Shown here: piece after piece, positions 20,349 to 28,838 of the stretch
Layout of the letters: the number at the start of each line of letters is the position of its first letter
Position numbering within the stretch: the first letter of the stretch is position 1
Source of the DNA: Actinomycetota bacterium
GTDB lineage: Bacteria; Actinomycetota; Actinomycetes; Nanopelagicales; Nanopelagicaceae
NCBI GenBank assembly: GCA_016870815.1
Contig: VGAI01000003.1
Span: 1-51,914, forward strand
Length of the DNA stretch: 51,914 nt
Direction: 5' to 3'
Made by a program: the position numbers and the translations under genes
The notes under the pieces: generated by a model
What the model was told of the DNA's origin: nothing
What the model saw: the letters and a program-made list of their open reading frames with translations, nothing else
Databases searched by the model: none

Positions 20349-20711
20349 TCACTCTGACTTTGCTTCGCCCTTGGCTTCATTTCGCGCCTGATACTCAGCT
20401 TTTAGAGCGGCTTGGATTCGTTCACCCTTTCGGCCAACGGCGATGGCACCAATCCAGAGTGCGGCAAAGATCGCACCCATGAAGAACATCGAGGTAATGA
20501 TCAATCCGTAAAAGATCACCGCGACTTGAAGTAATCCACCAAGCCACCAACCCCATTTGAATTTGAGCAATCCTGAATTGAGAATCAATGCGATTGCGAT
20601 GACTCCTCCTAGTAAGAGCTCGAAGCCATTGGCATCCAATCGCACGAGCAAGAGCGCAAATCCCATGGTGATCGCTTCCATCACCAAGACACTTCGCGCC
20701 ATTACTTTCAT
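20349..20711 (-). CDS. DUF4233 small membrane protein
   Basis: Function unknown. The 120-aa product from the ATG at 20711 (MKVMARSVLVMEAITMG) has about four membrane segments (GFALLLVRL, LLLGGVIAIALILNSG, LLQVAVIFYGLIITSMFFMGAIFAALW) and a charged Lys/Glu-rich C-terminus. The gene always seems to follow folC in Actinobacteria, and here begins 2 nt after the folC stop, so they are co-translated. A frame extension upstream inside folC is unlikely to be used because the family starts at this Met. Confidence 0.85.
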   Translation of the reverse strand: MKVMARSVLVMEAITMGFALLLVRLDANGFELLLGGVIAIALILNSGLLKFKWGWWLGGLLQVAVIFYGLIITSMFFMGAIFAALWIGAIAVGRKGERIQAALKAEYQARNEAKGEAKSE

Positions 20712-20713
20712 CG

Positions 20714-22114
20714 TTACTCGACTCCCTCTGCTCTCATCTCGCGCCATCTGGCGCCATCTCGCGCCATCGATTTCAAGATTCCTCGAGCCTCGCCCACAGT
20801 GACCACAGAGCCAGTGATCACGACCGCTGCACGCATCTTGCCACGTTCTGGACTCTCACTTCCCTCTGCTCTCGCCCACGCGATCGCATCAGAAATGCCT
20901 CGCGCCAGATCTGGCGCACTCTGGGTACGTGATCTGCCAAAACGCGCAACCGCGAGTTCTTCTAAGCGAATGATTTCGGTGGAGCGAGGAGAAGAATTCT
21001 TCGTCACGATGATCGCATCAAAGTGTGGCTCAAGGAGTTCGAGCATCCCCTCGACATCCTTATCTCCCATTGGCGCAAAGAGCGCTACTCGCTTGGTGAA
21101 GTCGAATTCATGTTCAAGAGTTCTCACCAAGGAATTCATGCCATGCGGATTATGCGCCGCATCGATGATGACAGTCGGCTCTCGAAGCATCACTTCTAGT
21201 CGTCCGGGCGAGCGCATCAGAGCAAATGCCTCACTGAGCGCTTCACTCTCGATTGCGCTCTCCCCGGTGAATGCCTCGACTGCAGCGACAGCAAGTGCTG
21301 CGTTATGGCCTTGATGCTCGCCATGAAGAGGCAGAAAGAGATCCTCGTAACGGCCATTGACGCCATCAATAGAAATAACCTGTCCCCCCAACGCAATCTC
21401 TCGTTTGGCAAGGGAAAACTCGATACCTTCACGAATGGGTGCAGATTCCATTGCAATACATCGTTCGATCAGAATCTTCGCGGCCTCAGCTTCTTGAGCG
21501 GAGAGGACAGTGATCGAATTCGCTTTGATGATCCCTGACTTGGTTTGTGCAATCGCATCGAGAGTAGAGCCCAGATATTCCATATGATCAAAGCCGATCG
21601 GCGTGATCACGTTGACCACAGCGTTGACTACGTTGGTGGCATCCCACTCCCCGCCCATTCCGACCTCAATCACGCCTACATCTACGGGATATTCAGCAAA
21701 AGCAACGAAGGCCATCGCGGTGATCACTTCGAAGAAAGAGAGTGGGTGGCTCATTCGCTCATCGACCATCTCAAGATAGAGCGCAATATCGTTATAGGTC
21801 GCAACCATCGCTTCTGCAGAAATTGGTTCACCGTTTATCGATATTCGCTCAGTGATTGATTCAAGATGCGGGCTTGTGAATCGACCAGTTCGATAACCGA
21901 GTTGGTAAAGGATCGCATCGATCATCCGAGAGGTAGTGGTCTTGCCATTCGTCCCAGTGATGTGGATTGTTGGATAAGAGAGTTGTGGCGAACCGAGCGC
22001 ATCGGTCAGATAAGCGATTCGCTCGAGCGTGGGTTCGAGTCGAGTCTCTGGCCAACGCTTCAGCAATTCTGCTTCGACGAATTTCAATCGTTCGAGGTCA
22101 TCGGCATGTGCCAT
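20714..22114 (-). CDS. folC: Folylpolyglutamate / dihydrofolate synthase
   Basis: Mur-ligase family enzyme that adds glutamates to folates. The 466-aa product has the P-loop HITGTNGKTTTSRM, the TSPHLESITERISI segment typical of FolC, GMGGEWDATNVV, the DHMEYLGST motif and the HNPHG segment of the C-terminal domain. I chose the ATG at 22114; a GTG at 22120, overlapping the valS stop, is an alternative 2 codons upstream. The reading frame extends further into valS but that part has no family similarity. Confidence 0.95.
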   Translation of the reverse strand: MAHADDLERLKFVEAELLKRWPETRLEPTLERIAYLTDALGSPQLSYPTIHITGTNGKTTTSRMIDAILYQLGYRTGRFTSPHLESITERISINGEPISAEAMVATYNDIALYLEMVDERMSHPLSFFEVITAMAFVAFAEYPVDVGVIEVGMGGEWDATNVVNAVVNVITPIGFDHMEYLGSTLDAIAQTKSGIIKANSITVLSAQEAEAAKILIERCIAMESAPIREGIEFSLAKREIALGGQVISIDGVNGRYEDLFLPLHGEHQGHNAALAVAAVEAFTGESAIESEALSEAFALMRSPGRLEVMLREPTVIIDAAHNPHGMNSLVRTLEHEFDFTKRVALFAPMGDKDVEGMLELLEPHFDAIIVTKNSSPRSTEIIRLEELAVARFGRSRTQSAPDLARGISDAIAWARAEGSESPERGKMRAAVVITGSVVTVGEARGILKSMARDGARWREMRAEGVE

Positions 22115-22119
22115 GGACA

Positions 22120-24726
22120 CTACTTTGTCGGTAGCGAGGCGAGTGAGGATTTGATCCGCTCGATCTCTTTGATGCAATGATCATGTCGCCCGCAAATCTC
22201 TTCGATCACCTCAAGTGGAGCCTTCGCCATGAAGTTCTCATTCTCAAGTTTCACTTTCGCGGTAGCAAGATCCTTCTCAATCGTTGCTAGATCCTTATTG
22301 AGTCTTGCTCGCTCCGCTTCGACGTCGACCGTTCCGGTTAGATCGAATTCAACGGTGAAAGAGCCGACTTCGATTCTTCCACTTGGCGAGAATCCGCTCT
22401 CTGCAGCTTCAAGTTTGACCATCGAGCGGAGTGAAATTTCATAATCATCCAGTCCACGCTCTGCTAAACCTGTGATCTTCGCTGCGAGCTTGGCCGAGCT
22501 TTTCACCCCTTGGTCATTTCTAAAGCGGCGGATCTCGGTCACTAATAGCTTGAGGTCATCGACTATCGCCTGCGATTTCTTATCGCGCGCAACCTTCTCT
22601 ACCTTCGGCCACGAAGAAGTGACGAGCGTTTCACCTCCAGTCAGAGTGCACCAGAGTTCCTCTGTTATGTATGGCATAAATGGGTGAAGGGCACGGAAGA
22701 GTCGATCGAGAACCTCACCGAGCACACGCTTGGTAACTTCGGCAGATTCGCCTCCTTCAGCAAGGGATGCCTTTGATAACTCGAGGCACCAATCGCAGAG
22801 ATCGTCCCAAGCGAAGTGATAGAGCCCTTCACTCGCTTTCGAGAATTCGAAATCCTCAAGATTGGCATCCATCTCATTAGTCGTCTCTTGGAGAAGTTCA
22901 AGAATCCAGATATCGATGGCGCTCAACTTCTCTCGGCTCGGAAGCTCGCCGTTGCAGTGCGCGCCATTGAGAAGAGCAAAGCGTGTAGCATTCCAAAGCT
23001 TTGTCGCGAAATTCCTCGAGCCCGCTACCCACTCCTCCGCCATCGCCATATCCGCACCAGGGTTGGAACCTCGAGCGAGAGTGAAGCGGAGCGCATCTGA
23101 GCCGTACTTATCCATGAACTCAAGTGGATCGATGGCATTTCCGCGGGACTTACTCATCTTCTTGCCGAATTTGTCACGGACTAATCCATGAAGTGCGATC
23201 ACTTGAAATGGCGGGACGCCATCCATAGCAAAAAGTCCAAACATCATCATCCGCGCTACCCAGAAGAAGAGAATGTCGTATCCAGTAACCAAAACGCTCG
23301 TGGGGTAGAACTTCTTTAAGTCATCACTCGCATCGGGCCAACCGAGTGTCGAGAATGGCCAGAGCGCCGATGAGAACCAGGTATCCAAGACATCAGGATC
23401 TTGTGTGTAACCCTCAGGTGCCTTCTCATCTGGACCTAGAACAACCATCTCACCATCGGGTCCGTACCAGACTGGTATTCGATGTCCCCACCAGAGTTGC
23501 CTTGAGATACACCAATCATGCATCTCATCGACCCAATCGAAATATCGTGGCGCCAGGGATTCTGGTTCGATCTTCACTTTGCCACTTCGAACAGCGTCAG
23601 CTGCCGCTTTTGCTAGCGGACCAACTTTCACAAACCATTGCAATGAAAGTCGTGGTTCAACGGTCGTATCGCACCGCTGACAATGTCCAACTGCATGAAT
23701 GTAAGGACGCTTCTCTGCGACGACTCTTCCTTGGCGGCGAAGTTCCTCGACCACTGCCTTTCGTGCATCGAATCGATCCATTCCATCGAACTGAGTCCCA
23801 GTTCCCTCCATCACGCCATGTTCATTCATGATGATGATCATCTCGACACCATGGCGCTTGCCCATTTCAAAATCGTTCGGATCATGGGCAGCAGTCACCT
23901 TCACGGCACCGGTACCGAATTCAGGATCAACGAGCTCATCTTCGACGATCGGGATATAGCGATTGACCAACGGGAGAAGGACTTTCTTCCCTACGAGATG
24001 TTGGTATCTCGGATCACCAGGATGAACTGCGACCGCGCCATCGCCCAGCATCGTCTCGGCACGGGTGGTCGCGACAGTTATTGATGTCTCATCATCGCCA
24101 TATCTGATCTGAACGAACTCGCCTTCGTCATCGGAGTGCTCGACTTCAATATCTGAGAGCGCAGTGAGGCAACGAGGACACCAGTTGATTATTCGTTCTG
24201 CGCGATAGATAAGGTCTTTCTCAAAGAGCCTCTTGAAGATCTCAAGCACTGCCCTCGATAGACCTTCATCCATCGTGAATCGCTCTCGGGTCCAATCCAC
24301 GCTATCGCCAAGTCGTTTCATCTGATCGAGAATCGCTCCGCCAGATGCCGCCTTCCACTCCCATACCCGCTTGACGAATTCTTCACGGCCAAGGTCATGG
24401 CGTGATTTACCCGAAGCTGCAAGTTGCTTCTCGACGACATTCTGCGTTGCGATACCGGCGTGATCCATCCCAGGAAGCCAGAGCGCTTCAAAACCTTTCA
24501 TTCGCTTCATGCGAATCAAGGCATCTTGCAAAGTGTGATCGAGGGCGTGGCCGATATGAAGTGATCCCGTCACATTCGGTGGTGGGATGACTATGGTGAA
24601 TGGTGGCTTTGACGAAGATGCATCAGCAACGAAGTAACCGGCATCGAGCCATTTCTTGTAGAGCCGTGCTTCCAACTCACCGGGATCGAATGTCGAAGGA
24701 AGTTCTCGCGTTTCCGAGCGCTTCAT
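22120..24726 (-). CDS. valS: Valyl-tRNA synthetase
   Basis: Class I synthetase that charges tRNA-Val and edits misactivated Thr. The 868-aa product has PPPNVTGSLHIGHALDHT (HIGH), the CP1 editing domain with TTRAETMLGDGAVAVHP, the KMSKS loop GKKMSKSRGNAIDP, an anticodon-binding helical domain and a C-terminal coiled coil (about 800-868). The ATG at 24726 (MKRSETRELPSTFDP) is the family start; no Shine-Dalgarno sequence precedes it, and TAGACT lies 8 nt upstream, suggesting a leaderless transcript beginning just after clpX. Confidence 0.97.
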   Translation of the reverse strand: MKRSETRELPSTFDPGELEARLYKKWLDAGYFVADASSSKPPFTIVIPPPNVTGSLHIGHALDHTLQDALIRMKRMKGFEALWLPGMDHAGIATQNVVEKQLAASGKSRHDLGREEFVKRVWEWKAASGGAILDQMKRLGDSVDWTRERFTMDEGLSRAVLEIFKRLFEKDLIYRAERIINWCPRCLTALSDIEVEHSDDEGEFVQIRYGDDETSITVATTRAETMLGDGAVAVHPGDPRYQHLVGKKVLLPLVNRYIPIVEDELVDPEFGTGAVKVTAAHDPNDFEMGKRHGVEMIIIMNEHGVMEGTGTQFDGMDRFDARKAVVEELRRQGRVVAEKRPYIHAVGHCQRCDTTVEPRLSLQWFVKVGPLAKAAADAVRSGKVKIEPESLAPRYFDWVDEMHDWCISRQLWWGHRIPVWYGPDGEMVVLGPDEKAPEGYTQDPDVLDTWFSSALWPFSTLGWPDASDDLKKFYPTSVLVTGYDILFFWVARMMMFGLFAMDGVPPFQVIALHGLVRDKFGKKMSKSRGNAIDPLEFMDKYGSDALRFTLARGSNPGADMAMAEEWVAGSRNFATKLWNATRFALLNGAHCNGELPSREKLSAIDIWILELLQETTNEMDANLEDFEFSKASEGLYHFAWDDLCDWCLELSKASLAEGGESAEVTKRVLGEVLDRLFRALHPFMPYITEELWCTLTGGETLVTSSWPKVEKVARDKKSQAIVDDLKLLVTEIRRFRNDQGVKSSAKLAAKITGLAERGLDDYEISLRSMVKLEAAESGFSPSGRIEVGSFTVEFDLTGTVDVEAERARLNKDLATIEKDLATAKVKLENENFMAKAPLEVIEEICGRHDHCIKEIERIKSSLASLPTK

Positions 24727-24734
24727 AGTGGGCG

Positions 24735-24740
24735 AGTCTA
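24735..24740 (-). promoter_or_regulatory. -10 element (TAGACT) for a leaderless valS transcript
   Basis: TANNNT hexamer 8 nt before the valS ATG and 2 nt after the clpX stop codon. Confidence 0.55.
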
Positions 24741-24742
24741 GG

Positions 24743-26035
24743 TTACGCGCTCTTCTCTTCGTTACGGCGTTCACTCTTCGCGCGCTTTGGCGCGTTAGGA
24801 CCACGCTCTAGATAAAGCGGCGCCACTTTGTCACGGACCACAGCGGCATTGATGATGACGCGACCGACATCTTTGCGACTTGGCGCTTCATACATGACGC
24901 CAAGCAAGATTTCTTCCATGATCGCGCGAAGACCTCGGGCACCAGTCCCGCGAGCAATCGCCTGATCTGCGACGATTTCAAGAGCCTCTGGCTCGATCTC
25001 GAGTTCGACATCGTCCATCTCAAGCAGGTGTTGATATTGCTTGACCAAAGCATTCTTCGGTTCGGTAAGGATCTGTAATAGCGCCTTTCGATCGAGACTC
25101 TCAACGCTGGTCACAACAGGAAGGCGACCGATGAATTCGGGAATCATGCCGAATTTGAGGAGATCCTCGGGCATCACATCTGCGAATGGATCTTCCTTCT
25201 TCTTATCTTCAATCGACTTCAACTCGGCATTGAACCCGACACCTGCTTTGCCTTTTCTTCCTTCGATGATCTTCTCAAGGCCAGCAAAAGCACCACCGAC
25301 GATAAAGAGGATATTCGCAGTATCGATCTGAATGAATTCTTGATGTGGGTGTTTCCGTCCGCCTTGTGGTGGAACTGATGCAGTTGTTCCTTCCAGGATC
25401 TTCAAGAGCGCCTGCTGGACACCTTCACCAGATACATCACGAGTGATCGATGGGTTCTCGCTCTTTCGTGCGACCTTATCGATCTCATCAATATAGATAA
25501 TGCCTTGCTCTGCCTTCTTCACATCGAAATCTGCAGCTTGGATCAACTTGAGCAGAATGTTCTCGACATCTTCTCCGACATAGCCTGCTTCGGTGAGCGC
25601 AGTCGCGTCAGCAATAGCAAAGGGAACATTAAGCATTCTCGCGAGAGTCTGAGCGAGAAGAGTCTTGCCACAACCAGTGGGGCCAAGAAGGAGGATGTTG
25701 CTCTTTGCAATTTCGATATCGCCATCGCGCTTCGGGCCATCGCCTTTTATTCGCTTGTAGTGGTTATAGACGGCGACCGAGAGCGATTTCTTTGCTCGCT
25801 CTTGGCCGATCACATATTGATCAAGAAATTCGTAAATCTCAGTTGGTTTAGGAAGTTCTTGTAGCCCAAGGGATGAAGCCTCGGCTAACTCGTCTTCCAG
25901 GATCTCATTACAGAGTTCGATGCACTCATCGCAAATGTAGACGCCTGGTCCTGCGATCAACTTCTTCACTTGTTTCTGCGTCTTTCCGCAGAAGGAACAT
26001 TTAAGGAGATCGCCGCTCTCACCGATACGCGTCAC
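24743..26035 (-). CDS. clpX: ClpX, AAA+ unfoldase of the Clp protease
   Basis: Recognises substrates, unfolds them and feeds them to ClpP. The 430-aa product has the N-terminal C4 zinc domain ([28 protein letters not shown]), Walker [13 protein letters not shown], Walker [10 protein letters not shown], pore segment and sensor motifs, and a C-terminal domain with [10 protein letters not shown]. The GTG at 26035 gives [13 protein letters not shown], the family start, after a GAGAGG ribosome site. A 17-residue extension from an upstream start is unlikely. It is separated from clpP2 by an MFS gene. Confidence 0.97.
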   Translation of the reverse strand: MTRIGESGDLLKCSFCGKTQKQVKKLIAGPGVYICDECIELCNEILEDELAEASSLGLQELPKPTEIYEFLDQYVIGQERAKKSLSVAVYNHYKRIKGDGPKRDGDIEIAKSNILLLGPTGCGKTLLAQTLARMLNVPFAIADATALTEAGYVGEDVENILLKLIQAADFDVKKAEQGIIYIDEIDKVARKSENPSITRDVSGEGVQQALLKILEGTTASVPPQGGRKHPHQEFIQIDTANILFIVGGAFAGLEKIIEGRKGKAGVGFNAELKSIEDKKKEDPFADVMPEDLLKFGMIPEFIGRLPVVTSVESLDRKALLQILTEPKNALVKQYQHLLEMDDVELEIEPEALEIVADQAIARGTGARGLRAIMEEILLGVMYEAPSRKDVGRVIINAAVVRDKVAPLYLERGPNAPKRAKSERRNEEKSA

Positions 26036-26132
26036 GGTTTGCCTCTCTATAGGGGAAGTTCTCTTGGGAGAAGGACGATTGATCAAATGCCATCAAGCAC
26101 CGAACCAATCGAGCCCCTTAAGGATAAATCGC

Positions 26133-27380
26133 TCACTTAGCTTCTTCTCGGAGGACTTGTTCGCCCTGAGAGGAATCCGTGGGAGTCTTGAGTTCGATCA
26201 CGCCTGGAATAAAGAGCACCAGTAAACAGGTCACGATATGAAAGCCGGTGGCAAAGAGCAGGTACTCCCTCATGCCGATCCATTCGGTTATTGGACCAAC
26301 CAAAGCCATCCCCAGCGGCATCAGCGCAAGAGAACCCATGTGATCGACGCTAAATACTCGTGCCTGCAACTCTCGAGGTACTTCACGTTGAATCGCCGTC
26401 GGCCAATAGACACCAAAAGGTTCAGTCGATAGACCAACAATGAAGTAGACACCGATGACAACCCATGGGTGAATCGGAAACACTAAGACTAAGAGAGATG
26501 TCGAAAAGAGCATCCATGAGAGCACAGACCAGAGGCCCGGCTTTGGCACTTTGATCTTCGACCAAACGAGAGCTGAGATTCCTCCGCCAAGGCCTGCCGC
26601 AACAGATGCTGCAGCAAAGACAAAGTTAGTTCCGAATTCTTCGCGAGTAACAACTGGCAATAAGACCACTTCTGCACCTACAACGACCATCAACTGGATG
26701 CTTGCCATGATTACGATCCACATCACCCAGGGCATTCTTCTTACTGTTGTAAGGCCCTCTCGTAATTCACGAAGGAAAGTACCTTCGGTCAAGTTTCGCT
26801 CGAACTCGCCCTCTTTTACTGGGAAGAGAAGTGCGGTGCCAACCACGAAGAAAGCTGCAGTCACTAAAAAGGTCCACTCACTCCCAATCACAGCAACCAT
26901 GGCGCCACCTAGTGCGGGGCCAAGAATCGCGCCTGCGCGCGCCGTTATCGCTCGCCAGGCGTTTCCCTCTGGCAATAACCGATCAGGAAGTACCGAAGGC
27001 AAAATCGCGCCGGAGGCAGGAAAACCAAGTGCCTCTCCTGCACCCATCAAGAAGACGACGAGAGCGATCGTCCACGCAGGAAGATCTGTGACTGCAACGA
27101 TGACCAGCACCACAGTGAGAACTGCACGGAGTAGATCTGCCACGATCATTATGTATTTGCGCTTGAATCGATCAGCCCAGACCCCGCCAGCAAGTGCAAG
27201 TAGGACAGATGAAAGAACCCGCGAAGCAAGGATCACACCGAGCGTTGTTGCACTTCCGCCTGAATCAAGAACAGTTACTGCAAGTGCTATCGGAAATGCA
27301 GATGACCCGATGACAACGAGCAGCCCTGATATCCAGAGCAGTACGAAGTCGCGGTGTTGAAGAAGTCTCTTCTCTTGCAC
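26133..27380 (-). CDS. MFS transporter, EntS-like exporter type
   Basis: Twelve-segment major facilitator, 415 aa, of the group with EntS and macrolide-type exporters (MFS_3 by appearance). Visible features: the N-terminal RDFVLLWISGLLVVIGSS, the loop 2-3 motif GGVWADRFKRKYIM and GFPASGAILPSVLPDRLLPEGNA typical of this family. The substrate is unknown. The GTG start at 27380 lacks a Shine-Dalgarno sequence and lies 20 nt after clpP2, so it is probably in the clp transcript. It interrupts the usual clpP2-clpX adjacency. Confidence 0.85.
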   Translation of the reverse strand: MQEKRLLQHRDFVLLWISGLLVVIGSSAFPIALAVTVLDSGGSATTLGVILASRVLSSVLLALAGGVWADRFKRKYIMIVADLLRAVLTVVLVIVAVTDLPAWTIALVVFLMGAGEALGFPASGAILPSVLPDRLLPEGNAWRAITARAGAILGPALGGAMVAVIGSEWTFLVTAAFFVVGTALLFPVKEGEFERNLTEGTFLRELREGLTTVRRMPWVMWIVIMASIQLMVVVGAEVVLLPVVTREEFGTNFVFAAASVAAGLGGGISALVWSKIKVPKPGLWSVLSWMLFSTSLLVLVFPIHPWVVIGVYFIVGLSTEPFGVYWPTAIQREVPRELQARVFSVDHMGSLALMPLGMALVGPITEWIGMREYLLFATGFHIVTCLLVLFIPGVIELKTPTDSSQGEQVLREEAK

Positions 27381-27400
27381 GTAAGAAAGAATCCGAAAAG

Positions 27401-28033
27401 CTATTTCTTTGCTTTACGCGTCGAGAGAATCTGATCGATGAGTCCGTACTCGACCGCCTCTTGAGCAGTCAGGATCTTGTCGCGCTCAATATCCTTTTCG
27501 ATATCTTCGCGAGACTTGCTTGAATGCCGCGCTAAGAGATCTTCCAAGAGATTTCGCATACGAAGGATCTCGCGAGCTTGGATCTCGATATCTGATCCTT
27601 GACCCCCTCCTTCGCTATACGGTTGATGAATCAGGATTCGCGAATGCTCCAGTGCGTAACGCTTTCCTTTTGTACCGCCCGCAAGAAGGACTGCAGCAGC
27701 CGATGCCGCCTGCCCCAAGCAAATTGTCATCACATCTGGGCGGACGAATTGCATCGTGTCGTAAATCGCAGTGAGCGCAGTAAATGAGCCACCAGGTGAA
27801 TTGATGTACATGATGATGTCTCGATCTGGATCCATCGACTCAAGAGTGAGGATCTGTGCCATCACATCGTTTGCGACGGTGTCATCGATAGCTTGGCCGA
27901 GGAAGATGATTCTCTCCTCGAAAAGCTTTGTATATGGATCGAGGCGCTTGTACCCGTATGAAGTCCGCTCCTCGATAGTCGGAAGAACGTAGCGAGCGCT
28001 TATCTCATGCTTCATTGAATCTTCCCTCTTCAT
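27401..28033 (-). CDS. clpP2: ClpP protease subunit, ClpP2-type
   Basis: Serine peptidase subunit of the Clp protease; in Actinobacteria ClpP1 and ClpP2 rings combine to the active form. The 210-aa product has [14 protein letters not shown] near the start, S111 in [19 protein letters not shown] and H136 in LIHQPYSEG. It starts at an ATG overlapping the clpP1 stop by 4 bp; a second ATG at 28015 with its own GAGGGA site is an alternative. Confidence 0.95.
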   Translation of the reverse strand: MKREDSMKHEISARYVLPTIEERTSYGYKRLDPYTKLFEERIIFLGQAIDDTVANDVMAQILTLESMDPDRDIIMYINSPGGSFTALTAIYDTMQFVRPDVMTICLGQAASAAAVLLAGGTKGKRYALEHSRILIHQPYSEGGGQGSDIEIQAREILRMRNLLEDLLARHSSKSREDIEKDIERDKILTAQEAVEYGLIDQILSTRKAKK

Positions 28034-28647
28034 CGCGCTGTACCTCCGCTACCTGAAACCTGGCCGGCAGATTTCACAACGTGATCCACAAATCCATATT
28101 CTTTCGCTTCGGCCGCAGTGAACCAACGATCGCGATCCGAATCGGTAACGATAGTCTCGACTTTCTGCCCTGTGTGATGCGCGATCAAATCTGCCATTGT
28201 CTTCTTCGTATGCGCCATTTGCTCAGCTTGAATCCGAATATCGCTTGCAGTTCCACCGATACCACCTGAAGGTTGGTGCATCATGATTCGCGCATGTGGA
28301 AGTGCATATCGCTTTCCTGGCGCTCCGGCGCAGAGCAAGAACTGACCCATCGACGCTGCAAGACCCATTGCCACAGTTGCGACATCGTTCTTGATGTATT
28401 GCATCGTGTCGTAGATGGCCATACCCGCAGTCACTGATCCACCCGGAGAGTTGATATACAAGAAGATGTCTTTCTCAGGATCTTCGGCAGCGAGCAAGAG
28501 CATCTGAGCCGCTATCGCATTCGCCATTGAATCCTCAACCACTGAACCAAGGAAGATGATTCGTTCTTTCAAAAGCCTGTTGTAGACCTGGTCATCCAAT
28601 CCACCCAGCGCACTTGGTCCTGCCAGTTTGGGGGTAATGATCTCCAC
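28030..28647 (-). CDS. clpP1: ClpP protease subunit, ClpP1-type
   Basis: Second Clp peptidase subunit, 205 aa, with catalytic S99 in [11 protein letters not shown] and H124 in IMMHQPSGG. The GTG start at 28647 follows AAGGAG with 7-nt spacing. It heads clpP1-clpP2. A ClgR-type palindrome lies about 170 bp upstream. The 190-bp upstream region also contains a TGTTAGGGT extended -10-like element around 28745. Confidence 0.95.
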   Translation of the reverse strand: MEIITPKLAGPSALGGLDDQVYNRLLKERIIFLGSVVEDSMANAIAAQMLLLAAEDPEKDIFLYINSPGGSVTAGMAIYDTMQYIKNDVATVAMGLAASMGQFLLCAGAPGKRYALPHARIMMHQPSGGIGGTASDIRIQAEQMAHTKKTMADLIAHHTGQKVETIVTDSDRDRWFTAAEAKEYGFVDHVVKSAGQVSGSGGTAR

Positions 28648-28816
28648 GCCAATCTCCTTCGTGATCTTCTGCTCTCGCCCAGTTTTCTTTCGTCTCTACC
28701 ACCAAAGAGTTGGTGATGAAGTCGCTCGGGCAACCTGATGACCCTAACAATCTTTGCTGGCAGTTGCTTCCCGATAGCCGCCCATTTCCCGACTTTTGGC
28801 CAACTAATGCACCTTT

Positions 28817-28833
28817 GTTCGCTCAGGGCGCAA
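28817..28833. promoter_or_regulatory. ClgR-type operator upstream of clpP1P2
   Basis: The sequence GTTCGC-TCAGG-GCG fits the GTTCGC-N5-GCG site described for Streptomyces ClgR, and the core CGCTCAGGGCG matches the CGCYNANRGCG core I recall for the Corynebacterium ClgR site. It is placed between the secreted-protein stop (28839) and the clpP1 start, on the correct side for activation. clpP1P2 is the known ClgR target in Actinobacteria. Confidence 0.65.
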
Positions 28834-28838
28834 TGGCT

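Noticed and set aside
26551-27360. 269-aa plus-strand open frame
   Set aside because: It mirrors the MFS gene; the Arg/Thr/Ser-rich translation reflects membrane-protein codons read in reverse.
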